Assembly: GCF_001650735.1 (NCBI RefSeq)
Contig: NZ_LXVY01000046.1
Span: 1 to 64,000 of the forward strand
Reading direction: 5' to 3'
DNA from: Sphingomonas sp. TDK1
GTDB lineage: Bacteria; Pseudomonadota; Alphaproteobacteria; Sphingomonadales; Sphingomonadaceae
Length of the DNA stretch: 64,000 nucleotides
The notes beneath the pieces were generated by a model. That model saw only the letters and a program-made list of their open reading frames with translations. It had not been told where the DNA came from and did not search any database. Made by a program: the position numbers and the translations under genes. How positions within the stretch are numbered: position 1 is the first letter of the stretch; each line of letters starts with the position of its first letter. Shown piece after piece: positions 18,320-27,316 of this stretch.

Positions 18320-19513
18320 TTACCGTAGCCTAGCAGAATCGAGCGCGGGGGCAGCCTTTAGGTCCGCGAGCGCTGCAGCCACGCGTGCGATCACCTGGTC
18401 CCACCGGCCCCACTCGGTCTGGCGAAACAGCCGCACCGAAGGATACCAGGGCGAATCGTCGCGGCCCTGCAGCCAGCGCCAGTCGGGCAGCAGCGGCAAC
18501 ATCACCCAGGCAGGGCGGCCCAGCGCGCCGGCAAGATGGACCGGCGAGCTGTCGATAGAGATCAGCAGATCGACTTCCGAGAGGATCGCCGCCGTGTCCT
18601 CGAAGTCGTGGATGTCGGGGCTCAGGCTGACCAGGTTCATGCCCGGCGGCGGCCGCAGCGCATCTCCCTCGGTTGGTCCCTTCTGGATCGAAAAGAAGGT
18701 CACCCGCGCCTGCCCCAGCGGCGCCAGCGCCGCCAGCGACATGGATCGGTTGGCGTCGTTCATGTGCGTCGGCCGCCCCGCCCACAGGCACGCGACCTTC
18801 AGCCCCGAATACTGCGCCAGCCGCGCCCGCCACGCTGCCCGCCGGTCCGGCAAGGCGGTGATATAGGGCATCGGATCGCCCGGAAGATCGCCGAGCTTGA
18901 GCCCCATCACCATCGGCAGGCTCATCATCTCGCAGTGCGCGTGGAACGGCGGCGGCAACTCGCCGCGCAGCGTGACGGCATCGAAGCCGGGCATCCGCCG
19001 CGCGATGCTCGCCATCTCGTGATTGATCTCGAGCACTACCTGCGCCTGGCTGCGCTGCTTCGCCCAGGCGACCATCCGCAGGAACTGGAACGTGTCGCCA
19101 TAGCCCTGCTCGTCGTGGATAAGGAGCGTCTGGCCCGGCATCGGCCGCCCGTCCCAGCGCGGGCGCTGCACCTTGCGTTCGATCCGCGTGGTGTGCGCCA
19201 GGCTGTAACGATAGCCATACTCGCGCCAGCCGCGCTCGAAATCGCCAAGCAGCAACAGCGTCTCCGAAAGGTCGAACCGGGTGGGAAGGTGGCCCGGCAG
19301 CGCATCGACCAGCATTTCCTGGATCGGCCGCGCTTCCGCCACCCGACCCTGCACGCGATAGGACTGGGCCAGCAGCGCCCACAGCCCCACCGGACCGCTG
19401 CCGCCGGCCAGGATCGGCCGCAGCATCGCCTCCACCTCGGCGCCGCGCCCGGCTGCAAGCAGCGCCTGCGCCTGCGCCTCCAGCGCCTTGGTGTCCGCCG
19501 CCGCGCCGCTCAA
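18320..19513 (-). CDS. TPR-containing glycosyltransferase (GT9/GT41-like fold)
   Basis: 397 residues. The first ~110 residues contain tetratricopeptide-like helices (ALEAQAQALLAAGRGAE, GLWALLAQSYRVQGR). The rest is a GT-B type transferase domain with GQTLLIHDEQGYGDTFQFLR and the donor-site-like block SIDSSPVHLAGALGRPAWVM ending in DWRWLQGRDDSPWYPS. It probably transfers a sugar from a nucleotide donor onto a protein or glycan. Only two cysteines are present, so the iron-binding four-cysteine finger of TibC-type autotransporter heptosyltransferases is missing. Its start overlaps the upstream sulfotransferase stop by 4 bases, so the two are translationally coupled, and the giant autotransporter follows. 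Substrate is inferred only from context. Confidence 0.75.
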   Translation of the reverse strand: MSGAAADTKALEAQAQALLAAGRGAEVEAMLRPILAGGSGPVGLWALLAQSYRVQGRVAEARPIQEMLVDALPGHLPTRFDLSETLLLLGDFERGWREYGYRYSLAHTTRIERKVQRPRWDGRPMPGQTLLIHDEQGYGDTFQFLRMVAWAKQRSQAQVVLEINHEMASIARRMPGFDAVTLRGELPPPFHAHCEMMSLPMVMGLKLGDLPGDPMPYITALPDRRAAWRARLAQYSGLKVACLWAGRPTHMNDANRSMSLAALAPLGQARVTFFSIQKGPTEGDALRPPPGMNLVSLSPDIHDFEDTAAILSEVDLLISIDSSPVHLAGALGRPAWVMLPLLPDWRWLQGRDDSPWYPSVRLFRQTEWGRWDQVIARVAAALADLKAAPALDSARLR

Positions 19514-21678
19514 CGCGCCGCCACCGGATTCTCCGCGCGCTTGGCCGAGGCCTTGCCAGCGGGTTTCGCCTTGGGAGCCGCGGGCGCATCCTGCGCTTCG
19601 GCCGGATCAATGCCCAGCGTTTCGAGCAACGGCCCGAGATAGCCCGCATAGGCACGCCAGCGGCCGATGCTGCTGCCGTAGAGCGGGCGCCGCACCTGGT
19701 TGACGCTGGCCGTGCGGATCGTGCGTGCGGTCGCATGGAAATCGACGCAGGCGGGGTTCCAGTCGAGCCCGCAGAAATCGGTCAGGCGCCGCGCCTCCGG
19801 CTCGATGTTTTCCACCACATCCTCGTAGCGCACTTCAAGGAACCGGTCCGGCGGCAGCACCGCACGCCAATGCGCCATCAGCCGTTCATAGCTGCGATAG
19901 AAACGCGCCAGTTCCACCTGGTCGTAGCTGAACAGCTGCTCGCGGCTGAACAGCTTGGTATAGCAGGACAGGCAGGTATCCACCGGGTCCCGGCGCACGT
20001 GCACGATCCGCGCCTCGGGCAGGATGCGGTGGATCAGCCCGGCGAACAGGAAGTTCGACGGCATCTTGTCCACCAGCCGGCGGCGATTGCCCGCCATCGG
20101 CCGGATCGCGTCCAGATAGTGCCGCCCCAGCGCCGCTTCGGTTTCCGTCGTGAGCTGCCGGGCGATCGCCGGATAGCCGCCGCCCTGCTGGACCAGGCGT
20201 TGCAGCGTCGAGAGTTCGCCGGCGCCGGCGATCGCGGGGTGCGACGCCAGGATCTGCTCGATCAGCGTGGTGCCCGAGCGGGGCATGCCGAGCACGAACA
20301 CGGCAAGATCGCTGCCCGTGATCGTGGCGCGGGGCCGGGCGAGCAGCTCGGCCGGAAAGGCGGCGATGATGTCCGACATCCACTGCTCGATCGCATCGGC
20401 ATCATAGGCGAAGGTCGCCCGCTTCTCCCGGTTGCCCGCATCCAGATAGGTGAAGGCGCGCTCCGCATCGCCGACGTCCATCCACGCTTTGCCGATCGCG
20501 AACTGCAGCGCGGTGCGATCCGACTGCACCTCCACGCCGCCGGCGGCGAGCAGCTCCTCCATCGCCGGGATCGCGGGATCGCCGGGTTCGAAGCGCCGCA
20601 GATCGGCGAGGTTGAACCAGGCGGCGGCGGAGCGGGGGAACTGCGCCAGCACCTGCTCGAACGCGGTCTTCGCCCCGGCACGGTCGCCCTGCTCCATCAG
20701 CAGCACGCCGCGGTTGATGAACGCCTTTTCGCGGCCGAAGCCGGGCAGCTGCGCCGCACGGTCGAAGGCCGCCAGAGCCTCGTCGATCCGGTCCTGCGCC
20801 TGCAGCACCTCGCCCAGGATGTTCTGCGCCTCGCCGCTCTCCGGCGCCGCGGCCACGGCACGGCGGGCATCGGCCGCGGCCTCGTCCAATCGCCCCAGCC
20901 GGCGCAGGATCGTCGCCCGCACGCCCAGGCCGCCAACATGCATCGGCACCGAAATCAGCAGCGAATCGATCCAGCGCAGCGCGTCCTCGTAGCGGTCGCG
21001 CGCCACTTCCACCGCGGCGGCGTTGATATAGGCGTCGGACAGGCGCGGATTGGCGTCGATCGCGCGGCGCGCATGCGTCAGCGCCTCGTCCGGCCGGCCC
21101 AGATCGTTGAGCAGATGGCTGAGGTTGCTCATCGCCTCGGCATAACCGGGCGCCAGCGCCAATGCCCGTTCGTACTGCGTCCGCGCCTGGTCCAGCCGCC
21201 CCAGCCGCTTCAGCGTGTTGCCCAGATTGTTGTGCGCCTCGGCATAGTCCGGCTGCAGCGCCACCACCCGCTCCAGGCAGGTCAGGCTCTCCTCCAGCTT
21301 GCCTGCTTCCTGGAGAACGATGCCGAGGTTGTTCCAGCCGGCTACCAGATTGCTGTCCATCGTCACCGCCCGTCGGCCCGCCTGCTCGGCATCGGCCAGC
21401 TGGCCGGCCTGGCGGCACATCTCGGCCAGGTTGCTCAGATAGATGGCCGGCGCCCGCGGGGCCTGGCAGGCGCCGCGGAGATGGTCGATCGCCAGATCCA
21501 GATTGCCATAGGCGTGCGCCATCAGCCCCATCAGGTGCAGGGCATCCGATTGCCCCGGCCACATCGCCAGTACCTGCTGGCACAGCCGTTCGGCCTGATC
21601 GGCCTGTCCGGCATTCCAATGGGCGTTGGCCTGGGCCAGTGCCTGCTCGACGGTCAGGTTCTGCGTTGGCGTGTTCAT
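19510..21678 (-). CDS. TPR-sulfotransferase
   Basis: 722 residues. Residues 1 to about 420 hold ten or more tetratricopeptide repeats (for example AEAHNNLGNTLKRLGRLDQA). From about 459 a PAPS-dependent sulfotransferase domain begins: the 5'-phosphosulfate loop PRSGTT (466-471) and the 3'-phosphate segment with ARIVHVRRDPVDTCLS near 557-572. The family includes tyrosylprotein-sulfotransferase-like enzymes. The C-terminal tail is Ala/Lys-rich. No signal peptide is visible, so it would act in the cytoplasm before export. It is 60 bases downstream of hldE and overlaps the TPR-glycosyltransferase by 4 bases. The acceptor is unknown; the adjoining autotransporter is the obvious candidate. Confidence 0.85.
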   Translation of the reverse strand: MNTPTQNLTVEQALAQANAHWNAGQADQAERLCQQVLAMWPGQSDALHLMGLMAHAYGNLDLAIDHLRGACQAPRAPAIYLSNLAEMCRQAGQLADAEQAGRRAVTMDSNLVAGWNNLGIVLQEAGKLEESLTCLERVVALQPDYAEAHNNLGNTLKRLGRLDQARTQYERALALAPGYAEAMSNLSHLLNDLGRPDEALTHARRAIDANPRLSDAYINAAAVEVARDRYEDALRWIDSLLISVPMHVGGLGVRATILRRLGRLDEAAADARRAVAAAPESGEAQNILGEVLQAQDRIDEALAAFDRAAQLPGFGREKAFINRGVLLMEQGDRAGAKTAFEQVLAQFPRSAAAWFNLADLRRFEPGDPAIPAMEELLAAGGVEVQSDRTALQFAIGKAWMDVGDAERAFTYLDAGNREKRATFAYDADAIEQWMSDIIAAFPAELLARPRATITGSDLAVFVLGMPRSGTTLIEQILASHPAIAGAGELSTLQRLVQQGGGYPAIARQLTTETEAALGRHYLDAIRPMAGNRRRLVDKMPSNFLFAGLIHRILPEARIVHVRRDPVDTCLSCYTKLFSREQLFSYDQVELARFYRSYERLMAHWRAVLPPDRFLEVRYEDVVENIEPEARRLTDFCGLDWNPACVDFHATARTIRTASVNQVRRPLYGSSIGRWRAYAGYLGPLLETLGIDPAEAQDAPAAPKAKPAGKASAKRAENPVAAR

Positions 21679-21738
21679 AGGTGCGGCTTCTTCATCCGAT
21701 GGAGGAGGTACAGATCGGGAGGGCGGGGCATGGCGCGG

Positions 21739-23157
21739 TCATGATCCGATCGCTGCAAGCATCGCGGTGGTCGACCGTCCCGCCAACAGCGGGGCGATGA
21801 AGACTTCCCCGCCGGCATCCCGCACGAAATCGGCGCCGACGATGGTCTCGGCACGATAATCGCCGCCCTTGACCAGAATATCGGGCCGGATCGCCCGGAT
21901 CAGGTCGAGCGGCGCATCCTCCTCAAACGCCACGACATGATCGACCGAGGTCAGCGCGCTAAGCACCTCTGCCCGGTCGGAAAGGCCGTTCACGGGCCGC
22001 GCACGGCCTTTCAGCCGCCGCACCGAAGCATCGGCATTGAGGCCGACAACCAACAGGTCGCCCTTGCGCCGGGCCAGCTCCAGCAGGCGGACATGGCCGG
22101 CATGCAGCATGTCGAAACAGCCATTGGTGAAGACGATCCGTGCGCCGCCCGCGCGTGCCTGGTCCAGCCGCGCGAGCAGCAGCGGCAGCGAGACCAGCTT
22201 GCTCGCGCCGTGGCCGCGCCGGTCCAGCCGCTCTTCCAGATCGGCGCGGGTCACGACATAGGTGCCCGGCCGGGAAACCGCGATGCTGGCGGCAAGGTTC
22301 GCCTGGTCGATCGCGGCGGCCATCGGCAACCCTTCGGCGATGCCGGCGACGAGCGCGGCGATGATCGTGTCGCCTGCACCGGTCACGTCGAACACCTCCA
22401 GCGCCTCGGTCGGGTGCTCGACCACGTCGCCGTCGCGGGATACCATCAGGATCCCCTTCGCCCCGCGGGTGACGACGAGATAGTCGAGATCCAGCTCGGC
22501 CAGCGCCTGCTGCGCGCGGGCTGCGATCCGCTCCTCCGGGCATGCACCGAACAGCGCGTGAAACTCCCGCGCGTTCGGCTTCAGCAACGACGCCCCGGCA
22601 TAACGGGCGGGATCGGGCACTTTCGGATCGACGAAGCTGGGCACGCCGCGGCGCCGTGCAATGGCGATCAGCATCGGAAGATCGGCAAGTGTTCCCTTGT
22701 CATAGTCCGAGAAGATGACCGCGCAGACGCCGTCCAGGCTCTGTTCGAAGCGGCTTGCGAGTTCGGCCCGCGCCGCCGCGCCCGCGGTGCCGTCCTGGTC
22801 GATCCGGGCGATTTGCTGCACGCCGGAAATCAGCCGGGTCTTCTGGGTGGTGCGTTGGCCGGCCTCCACCACCGCATCGAGCGCAACGCCGTGATGGGCC
22901 ATCAGCCGGGCAAGGTCCGCGCCGGCGGCATCGTCGCCGCAGATCGTCAGCAGGCTGCATCTCGGGCCGAGACCGGCAACATTGGCTGCCACGTTGGCGG
23001 CACCGCCGGCGCGCATCTCCTCCCGACCGGCACGCACCACCGGCACCGGCGCCTCCGGCGAGATGCGGTGCGTCTCGCCGATGATGTAGCGATCGATCAT
23101 CGCATCCCCGACCACCAGTACATGCGGGCGATCGGAGGGGGAGAGGTTCCAGATCAC
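21739..23157 (-). CDS. hldE: Bifunctional heptose-7-phosphate kinase / heptose-1-phosphate adenylyltransferase
   Basis: A 472-residue cytoplasmic enzyme making ADP-D-glycero-D-manno-heptose. The N-terminal PfkB-type kinase shows VLVVGDAMIDRYIIGE, GGAANVAANVAGLG and DVTGAGDTIIAAL. The C-terminal nucleotidyltransferase shows FTNGCFDMLHAGHVRLL with the HxGH site and DILVKGGDY. Length fits full two-domain HldE. The start chosen is GTG 23155-23157, overlapping the upstream hydrolase stop (GTGA); an ATG at 23220 would overlap that gene by 67 bases. With gmhB on the other side of the hydrolase, most of the ADP-heptose pathway is present. Sphingomonads are known for glycosphingolipids instead of lipopolysaccharide, so a non-LPS use is likely. 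Confidence 0.93.
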   Translation of the reverse strand: MIWNLSPSDRPHVLVVGDAMIDRYIIGETHRISPEAPVPVVRAGREEMRAGGAANVAANVAGLGPRCSLLTICGDDAAGADLARLMAHHGVALDAVVEAGQRTTQKTRLISGVQQIARIDQDGTAGAAARAELASRFEQSLDGVCAVIFSDYDKGTLADLPMLIAIARRRGVPSFVDPKVPDPARYAGASLLKPNAREFHALFGACPEERIAARAQQALAELDLDYLVVTRGAKGILMVSRDGDVVEHPTEALEVFDVTGAGDTIIAALVAGIAEGLPMAAAIDQANLAASIAVSRPGTYVVTRADLEERLDRRGHGASKLVSLPLLLARLDQARAGGARIVFTNGCFDMLHAGHVRLLELARRKGDLLVVGLNADASVRRLKGRARPVNGLSDRAEVLSALTSVDHVVAFEEDAPLDLIRAIRPDILVKGGDYRAETIVGADFVRDAGGEVFIAPLLAGRSTTAMLAAIGS

Positions 23158-24002
23158 GGTTTCATGTTCCCCCAGCCCGGAATCCGCGCAAGATCGTCGT
23201 AGATTGCCAGCAGGGGCCATTGCCCGGCCCAGCAGCAGCCATGGTCCTGGCCGGCAACCGTGACGATCGCGACCGGCGCACCCGCTGCCATCTTGCCCGC
23301 GAAGGCGCGTGCGATGGCCGGGCCGACATTGCGATCCTCCGCACCCACGAAATGCACCTGCGGCAGCCGAGACAGGCGTGCCGCGTCGGTGGCCGGATCG
23401 ACCGAGCGCGACAGCGGCGTCAGGCGATGGGCGGCGGTCCAGGCATCAAGGTCGAGATTGGCGGCGACCGTCACCAGCCCGACAACGTCGCCGCGCCGCT
23501 CGGCCAGCAGCGCTGCCAGGGCCCCGCCGCCGGAATATCCGACCAGGATCAGCCGCGATGCGCCGGCATCCGCCTTCAGCCGGTCGAGCGCGGCAGCGGT
23601 GCCGTCTATCACTTCTGGAGCGTAGCGGGCGACGCTCCAATAATCGCTGTGGCAGTTGCGGGCGCGGGAGCCATATTGGCACGGGCGCGCAAGCCAGGCG
23701 ACGGGGCCGCTGCCCGGATGCTGCAAGGCCAGCCGCAGCGCGACCGGGTCGATCGGCGTCGGGTCCATCGCGCGGCGCCCCCGCGCGGCATAGGCGAAGC
23801 CGTCGCCTTCGAAATACACGGTCAGCACGTCGGAGCGGGCACCGACCGGACGCCGCGCCACAGCCAGATCGAAACCGCCGGCCGGTATAACCGCCCATTG
23901 CCAGCCTGCATCGCGCGCCAGGGCAACGGCGGAGACCCGCGCGTTAGCAACATGGCCAAAACAAAGGGCAAGAAGGGCGGAAAATGTCCCCAGGCTACGC
24001 AT
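23154..24002 (-). CDS. Exported alpha/beta-hydrolase
   Basis: A 282-residue predicted serine hydrolase with an N-terminal signal (MRSLGTFSALLALCFGHVANA). The nucleophile elbow is GYSGGG. An acid candidate lies in GAEDRNVGP and the catalytic His in GQDHGCCW. VYFEGDGFAYAARGRRAMD near the start fits the oxyanion side. Substrate unknown; an esterase or deacylase acting in the periplasm is reasonable. The start is uncertain: ATG 24002 lies within a palindrome and has no clear ribosome site, while an upstream TTG at 24053 would add an odd acidic leader before the signal. Its stop overlaps the hldE start, so it heads the hldE-sulfotransferase-glycosyltransferase run. Confidence 0.7.
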   Translation of the reverse strand: MRSLGTFSALLALCFGHVANARVSAVALARDAGWQWAVIPAGGFDLAVARRPVGARSDVLTVYFEGDGFAYAARGRRAMDPTPIDPVALRLALQHPGSGPVAWLARPCQYGSRARNCHSDYWSVARYAPEVIDGTAAALDRLKADAGASRLILVGYSGGGALAALLAERRGDVVGLVTVAANLDLDAWTAAHRLTPLSRSVDPATDAARLSRLPQVHFVGAEDRNVGPAIARAFAGKMAAGAPVAIVTVAGQDHGCCWAGQWPLLAIYDDLARIPGWGNMKP

Positions 24003-24014
24003 TAATACGTAGCC
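23993..24014. promoter_or_regulatory. Palindrome over the hydrolase start codon
   Basis: GGCTACG and CGTAGCC form a perfect 7-base inverted repeat around CATTAATA, and the loop contains the proposed start codon (24000-24002, minus strand). It could be an operator or an mRNA hairpin controlling initiation. Both readings are inferred. Confidence 0.35.
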
Positions 24015-24129
24015 AGTGCGCTTTGGATCATCGACATCGTCATCCCACCACAAGATCTGCGAACGCGATCTCCTTGTCTAACAGCGACAGAGTAGGTTAT
24101 TCAACCAGACAGCGCGGTATGAATTCGAA

Positions 24130-24675
24130 ATGACACCAATCTCGCAGGATCACAGAGCATCGAACGAACCTGCGCTCGCGCGTGCGGTATTCTTCGATCG
24201 GGACGGGGTGCTGATCGTCGACACCGGATATCTGTCGGAACCGAAGAATATGCTCTGGGTCAACGGCGCGCAGCGCGCGTTGGCCAGGCTTGCCGCATGC
24301 GGTTACCGGCTGTTCGTCGTGACCAACCAGTCGGGTGTGGCGCGGGGCTATTTCGAAGAAGCGGCGGTCTGGCGCATCCATGCCGCGATGCAGGCGGCCT
24401 TGCCCGCCGACGCACAGATCGACGACTTCGCCTATTGCCCGCATCATCCCCATGGCAGCGTGCCGCAATATGCGACCGCGTGCGATTGCCGAAAGCCGGC
24501 GCCCGGCATGCTGAACCGGCTGATTGCCCGCCATCGCATCGATCGCGCCGGCAGCTTCCTGATCGGAGACCGGGCCAGCGATCTGACGGCGGCCACCCGG
24601 GCGGGAATTGCCGGGTTTCTGTTTGCCGGCGACGATCTCGACTGCTTCGTCGCCCGGCTGCTGGCCAGCGAGTGA
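24130..24675 (+). CDS. gmhB: D-glycero-D-manno-heptose-1,7-bisphosphate 7-phosphatase
   Basis: A 181-residue HAD-family phosphatase removing the 7-phosphate from heptose 1,7-bisphosphate, the step between the two HldE activities. Visible motifs: nucleophile block AVFFDRDGVLIVD, TNQSGVARGYF, the zinc-binding loop CPHHPHGSVPQ ... CDCRKPAPG, and the acidic block LIGDRASDL. Length is normal for GmhB. Transcribed divergently from the hydrolase/hldE run, with 127 bases between ATG 24130 and the chosen hydrolase start. Its stop overlaps the GTG of the next gene by 4 bases. Confidence 0.92.
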   Translation: MTPISQDHRASNEPALARAVFFDRDGVLIVDTGYLSEPKNMLWVNGAQRALARLAACGYRLFVVTNQSGVARGYFEEAAVWRIHAAMQAALPADAQIDDFAYCPHHPHGSVPQYATACDCRKPAPGMLNRLIARHRIDRAGSFLIGDRASDLTAATRAGIAGFLFAGDDLDCFVARLLASE

Positions 24676-25745
24676 CACCCGCAGATCCCGTCTTTTGGAC
24701 CGACTGGCTGCGCCGGCAGGCGCTGCCGCTTTGGAACGATGCGGGACAGGATGAGAACGGCTTCGTCGAACGTCTTACGCTAGACGGCAAGCCGCAGCCC
24801 GACGTGCCGCGCCGGCTGATGGTACAGGCCCGGCAAATCCACGTGTTCGCGACCGCCGGGCGGCGCGGCTGGTTCCGGGGCGGCGACGATCTCGCCTGGC
24901 GCGTCGGCGAAACCATGATTGCCCGGTACTGGCAGGCCGACGGGCGGCCGGGCTGGGTTTCTGCCTGCACCCGGCAGGGCGACGTCTTCGACGGTCGTCG
25001 CGATCTCTACGCCCATGCCTTCGTTCTCCTGGCGCTGGCAGCGCTGATCCGGCTCAATCCCGCGCCGCGCCTCATTGCCCTGGTGCATCGGACGCTCGAC
25101 TTCATGGATCGGGCGCTGGCGCACCCCGCAGGGGGCTATGCCGAGGCTTGGCCGGATACGGTCCTGCCACGGCGACAGAATCCGCACATGCATCTGCTCG
25201 AATCGCTGCTGGCGCTGCAGGAGACGGGGGCGTGCGGCGATCTCGCCCCGCGCATCGCCGCGATGATCGCGTTGTTCGATGGGTATTTTCTATCTACCGT
25301 CGACGACGTACTGACCGAGGAATTCGCCGCGAACTGGACGCCCGTGAACGCCGCCCGCGCCTTCGAACCGGGCCACCACTTCGAATGGATTTGGCTGCTC
25401 GAACGCACCACTGCGGTTACCGGTCTCGATACGGGCGACAGGGCGGCGCGACTCATGCGGCAAGGCTTGCGCGGAACTGTCGCCGATGGGCGGATCGTCG
25501 ACCGGATGGGGCAGGACGGTGTGATCGCGGCAAGTTGCCGGCTATGGCCTGCGATGGAAGCGGCAAGGGTATTGCAGGATGCGACGCGCGACCTGGTCCT
25601 GGACGCGACATGGCACCGCTTCCTCGCCCCAGCGCATCCGGGCGGGTGGATAGATCATTTCGATCCAACGGGCGAACCCTTGGTCACCTACATTCCCGCC
25701 AGTTCGCTCTACCATATCTGCGCGGCGATGGACCATATCGGCTGA
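24672..25745 (+). CDS. AGE-family sugar epimerase/isomerase
   Basis: 357 residues, related to N-acylglucosamine 2-epimerase and the phosphomannose-isomerase-like branch of the alpha/alpha-barrel family. Hallmarks: DLYAHAFVLLALAAL, NPHMHLLESLLAL, EPGHHFEWIWLLER and SCRLWPAMEAARVL, which carry the active-site histidines. The start is GTG 24672, overlapping gmhB by 4 bases (GTGA), so the two are coupled. No gmhA is seen in the window, so this enzyme might supply heptose 7-phosphate from sedoheptulose 7-phosphate; alternatively it makes another hexose. Family assignment is firm, substrate is inferred from context. Confidence 0.82.
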   Translation: MTPADPVFWTDWLRRQALPLWNDAGQDENGFVERLTLDGKPQPDVPRRLMVQARQIHVFATAGRRGWFRGGDDLAWRVGETMIARYWQADGRPGWVSACTRQGDVFDGRRDLYAHAFVLLALAALIRLNPAPRLIALVHRTLDFMDRALAHPAGGYAEAWPDTVLPRRQNPHMHLLESLLALQETGACGDLAPRIAAMIALFDGYFLSTVDDVLTEEFAANWTPVNAARAFEPGHHFEWIWLLERTTAVTGLDTGDRAARLMRQGLRGTVADGRIVDRMGQDGVIAASCRLWPAMEAARVLQDATRDLVLDATWHRFLAPAHPGGWIDHFDPTGEPLVTYIPASSLYHICAAMDHIG

Positions 25746-25850
25746 TTGCCGACAAACCTCGTAACGTCGGACACCGCGTTCATATTGGAGGGGGGATGTG
25801 CCCGGCGCCGTCCACATGCAGGCTGAGGCTGGAATCGCTGTCGATCAAGC

Positions 25851-26300
25851 CAAATGCAGCCCTTTCAGATCGGGCGCGCCATTGCCGTCGCCCACCTGAT
25901 GCGGGAGATGGGTCTGGCCGGCGTGATCCGCAGCGAGCCGTTGCGCAGCACCCGCAGCGACAAGGCCACGCCCGGCCCTCCCGAACGGAGGAACCGGCAC
26001 TTCCGCGCGCCGACACCGACCATGCTCCGGGAATCGGACTTTACCTAGATCGCGACCTGGGCGGGGTTCGTCTACGCGCCATTCGTCATCGACACCTATG
26101 CGCGCCAGATCGTCGGCTGTCGGGCCAGCAGGACGACGCATGCCGGCTTCGTCCTGGATGCGCTTGGGCAGGCGCTGCATGGCGGACAAAGATACCACGC
26201 TGGCATGGGTCGACCGGTTCAATCATCGCCGGCCGCTCGAGCCCACCGGCAACGGCCTCCGGCAAACCCAGCGGAGGCTCATTGCGGCGGATCGCTCGAC
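25851..26300 (+). pseudogene. IS3-family transposase (OrfB) relic
   Basis: AVAHLMREMGLAGVIRSEPL, then RHFRAPTPTMLRESDFT, then after an in-frame TAG at 26046-26048 the text continues as TWAGFVYAPFVIDTYARQIVG, THAGFVLDALGQALH and, after a deletion and frameshift, LAWVDRFNHRRPLEPTGN. This is the rve-domain half of an IS3-group OrfB. The N-terminus and the segment around the last catalytic Glu are gone. It marks the end of the heptose/autotransporter block. Confidence 0.75.
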
Positions 26301-26319
26301 GAGGTGGCGTGCGCTGCTT

Positions 26320-27288
26320 CTATTTGCCTTTCCCGCTGGAAATGCACGGATTACCCGCGCGTCCACGATAGCGGATAAGCGCCGCGGGCTCGTCCGTCTG
26401 GACGATCGAGACTCCCGCACCGCAAAGTCGCCCCCATACTGCCTCCGGGTCGCGGAGCGCATCGAGGTCGCTGAAGCCGCCGAGGACAAAGCCGTCGAAC
26501 AGCGTGTTGACCCACAGCCGTACCCCCAGCGCCCGCGTGCGCGCCGCAATCGGCGCCAGCCGCGCCTCGGCCAGATAGGGAAGCTCGATCGCTATCGGAC
26601 GGCGCCTGCCCGCCATCTGTGCGTCGACGATCGCCGGCACATCGACCCCGCTGCCGTCGCCGCTGACCGGGATCACCGCGAAAGGCACCAGATCATAGGG
26701 AGAAATCGACGCCAGCGGCAACGATCCGGCACCGGCGAAGGTCTTGACCACCACGCCGTCCTGCAGGCCGGCACGCGCTACCTCTGCCACCACTTCGCCG
26801 TAGATCGCGTCCTTCACGTCCAGGTTGAGCAGAATGCGGTCCTTGGCATGGGCCAGCATCTCGGCCAGCGTCGGGACCGTCTGGCCGGTGAACGGCTGCG
26901 CGGCGCCGCCCATGTCCTGGCGCAGGTGCAGTGCCTTGATCTGGGCGAGCGTGAGGTCGCTCACCTTGCCATGGCCGTCGGTGGTGCGATCGACGGTCTC
27001 GTCATGCACCATCACCAGATAGCCGTCGCGGGTGCGGCGGACATCGGTCTCCATCACTTCGACGCCCAGCGCGACGCACTGGTCAAGCGCGGCAAAGGAG
27101 TTTTCCGGCGCCAGGCCGAGCCCGCTGTACGGGGCGGCGCGGTGGCAACCGCGATGGGCGACGACGATCAGCCCGCCCTTCGGGTCGCGAAGGCGACGCA
27201 TCATTTCGGCGGTGTCCCCCGCCCGGGCGGGGAGCGGCAGCGCGGCGGCGGCAAGCGCCGCGAGCATCAGGCAGCGAAGCGATTTCAT
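26320..27288 (-). CDS. Exported glycerophosphodiester phosphodiesterase (GDPD)
   Basis: A 322-residue hydrolase cleaving glycerophosphodiesters to glycerol phosphate and an alcohol. A signal peptide (MKSLRCLMLAALAAAALPLP, then ARA) points to the periplasm. Catalytic and metal residues are visible in IVVAHRGCHR, APENSFAAL, METDVRRTRDGYLVMVHDET and LNLDVK. The C-terminal VQTDEPAALIRY is typical. The chosen start is ATG 27286-27288; a TTG two codons upstream is less likely. It follows the TonB-dependent receptor on the same strand with a strong hairpin between them. With the receptor, ROK regulator and MFS transporter it suggests uptake and use of a phosphodiester-linked polyol or sugar. Confidence 0.9.
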   Translation of the reverse strand: MKSLRCLMLAALAAAALPLPARAGDTAEMMRRLRDPKGGLIVVAHRGCHRAAPYSGLGLAPENSFAALDQCVALGVEVMETDVRRTRDGYLVMVHDETVDRTTDGHGKVSDLTLAQIKALHLRQDMGGAAQPFTGQTVPTLAEMLAHAKDRILLNLDVKDAIYGEVVAEVARAGLQDGVVVKTFAGAGSLPLASISPYDLVPFAVIPVSGDGSGVDVPAIVDAQMAGRRRPIAIELPYLAEARLAPIAARTRALGVRLWVNTLFDGFVLGGFSDLDALRDPEAVWGRLCGAGVSIVQTDEPAALIRYRGRAGNPCISSGKGK

Positions 27289-27316
27289 GGGCAATTCCGT
27301 AGCGAGGCAGATAAGC

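Noticed and set aside
18320..19513. Naming the TPR-glycosyltransferase as a TibC/AAH-type autotransporter heptosyltransferase
   Set aside because: Only two cysteines are present, so the family's iron finger is missing. The heptosyl role is kept as a hypothesis only.
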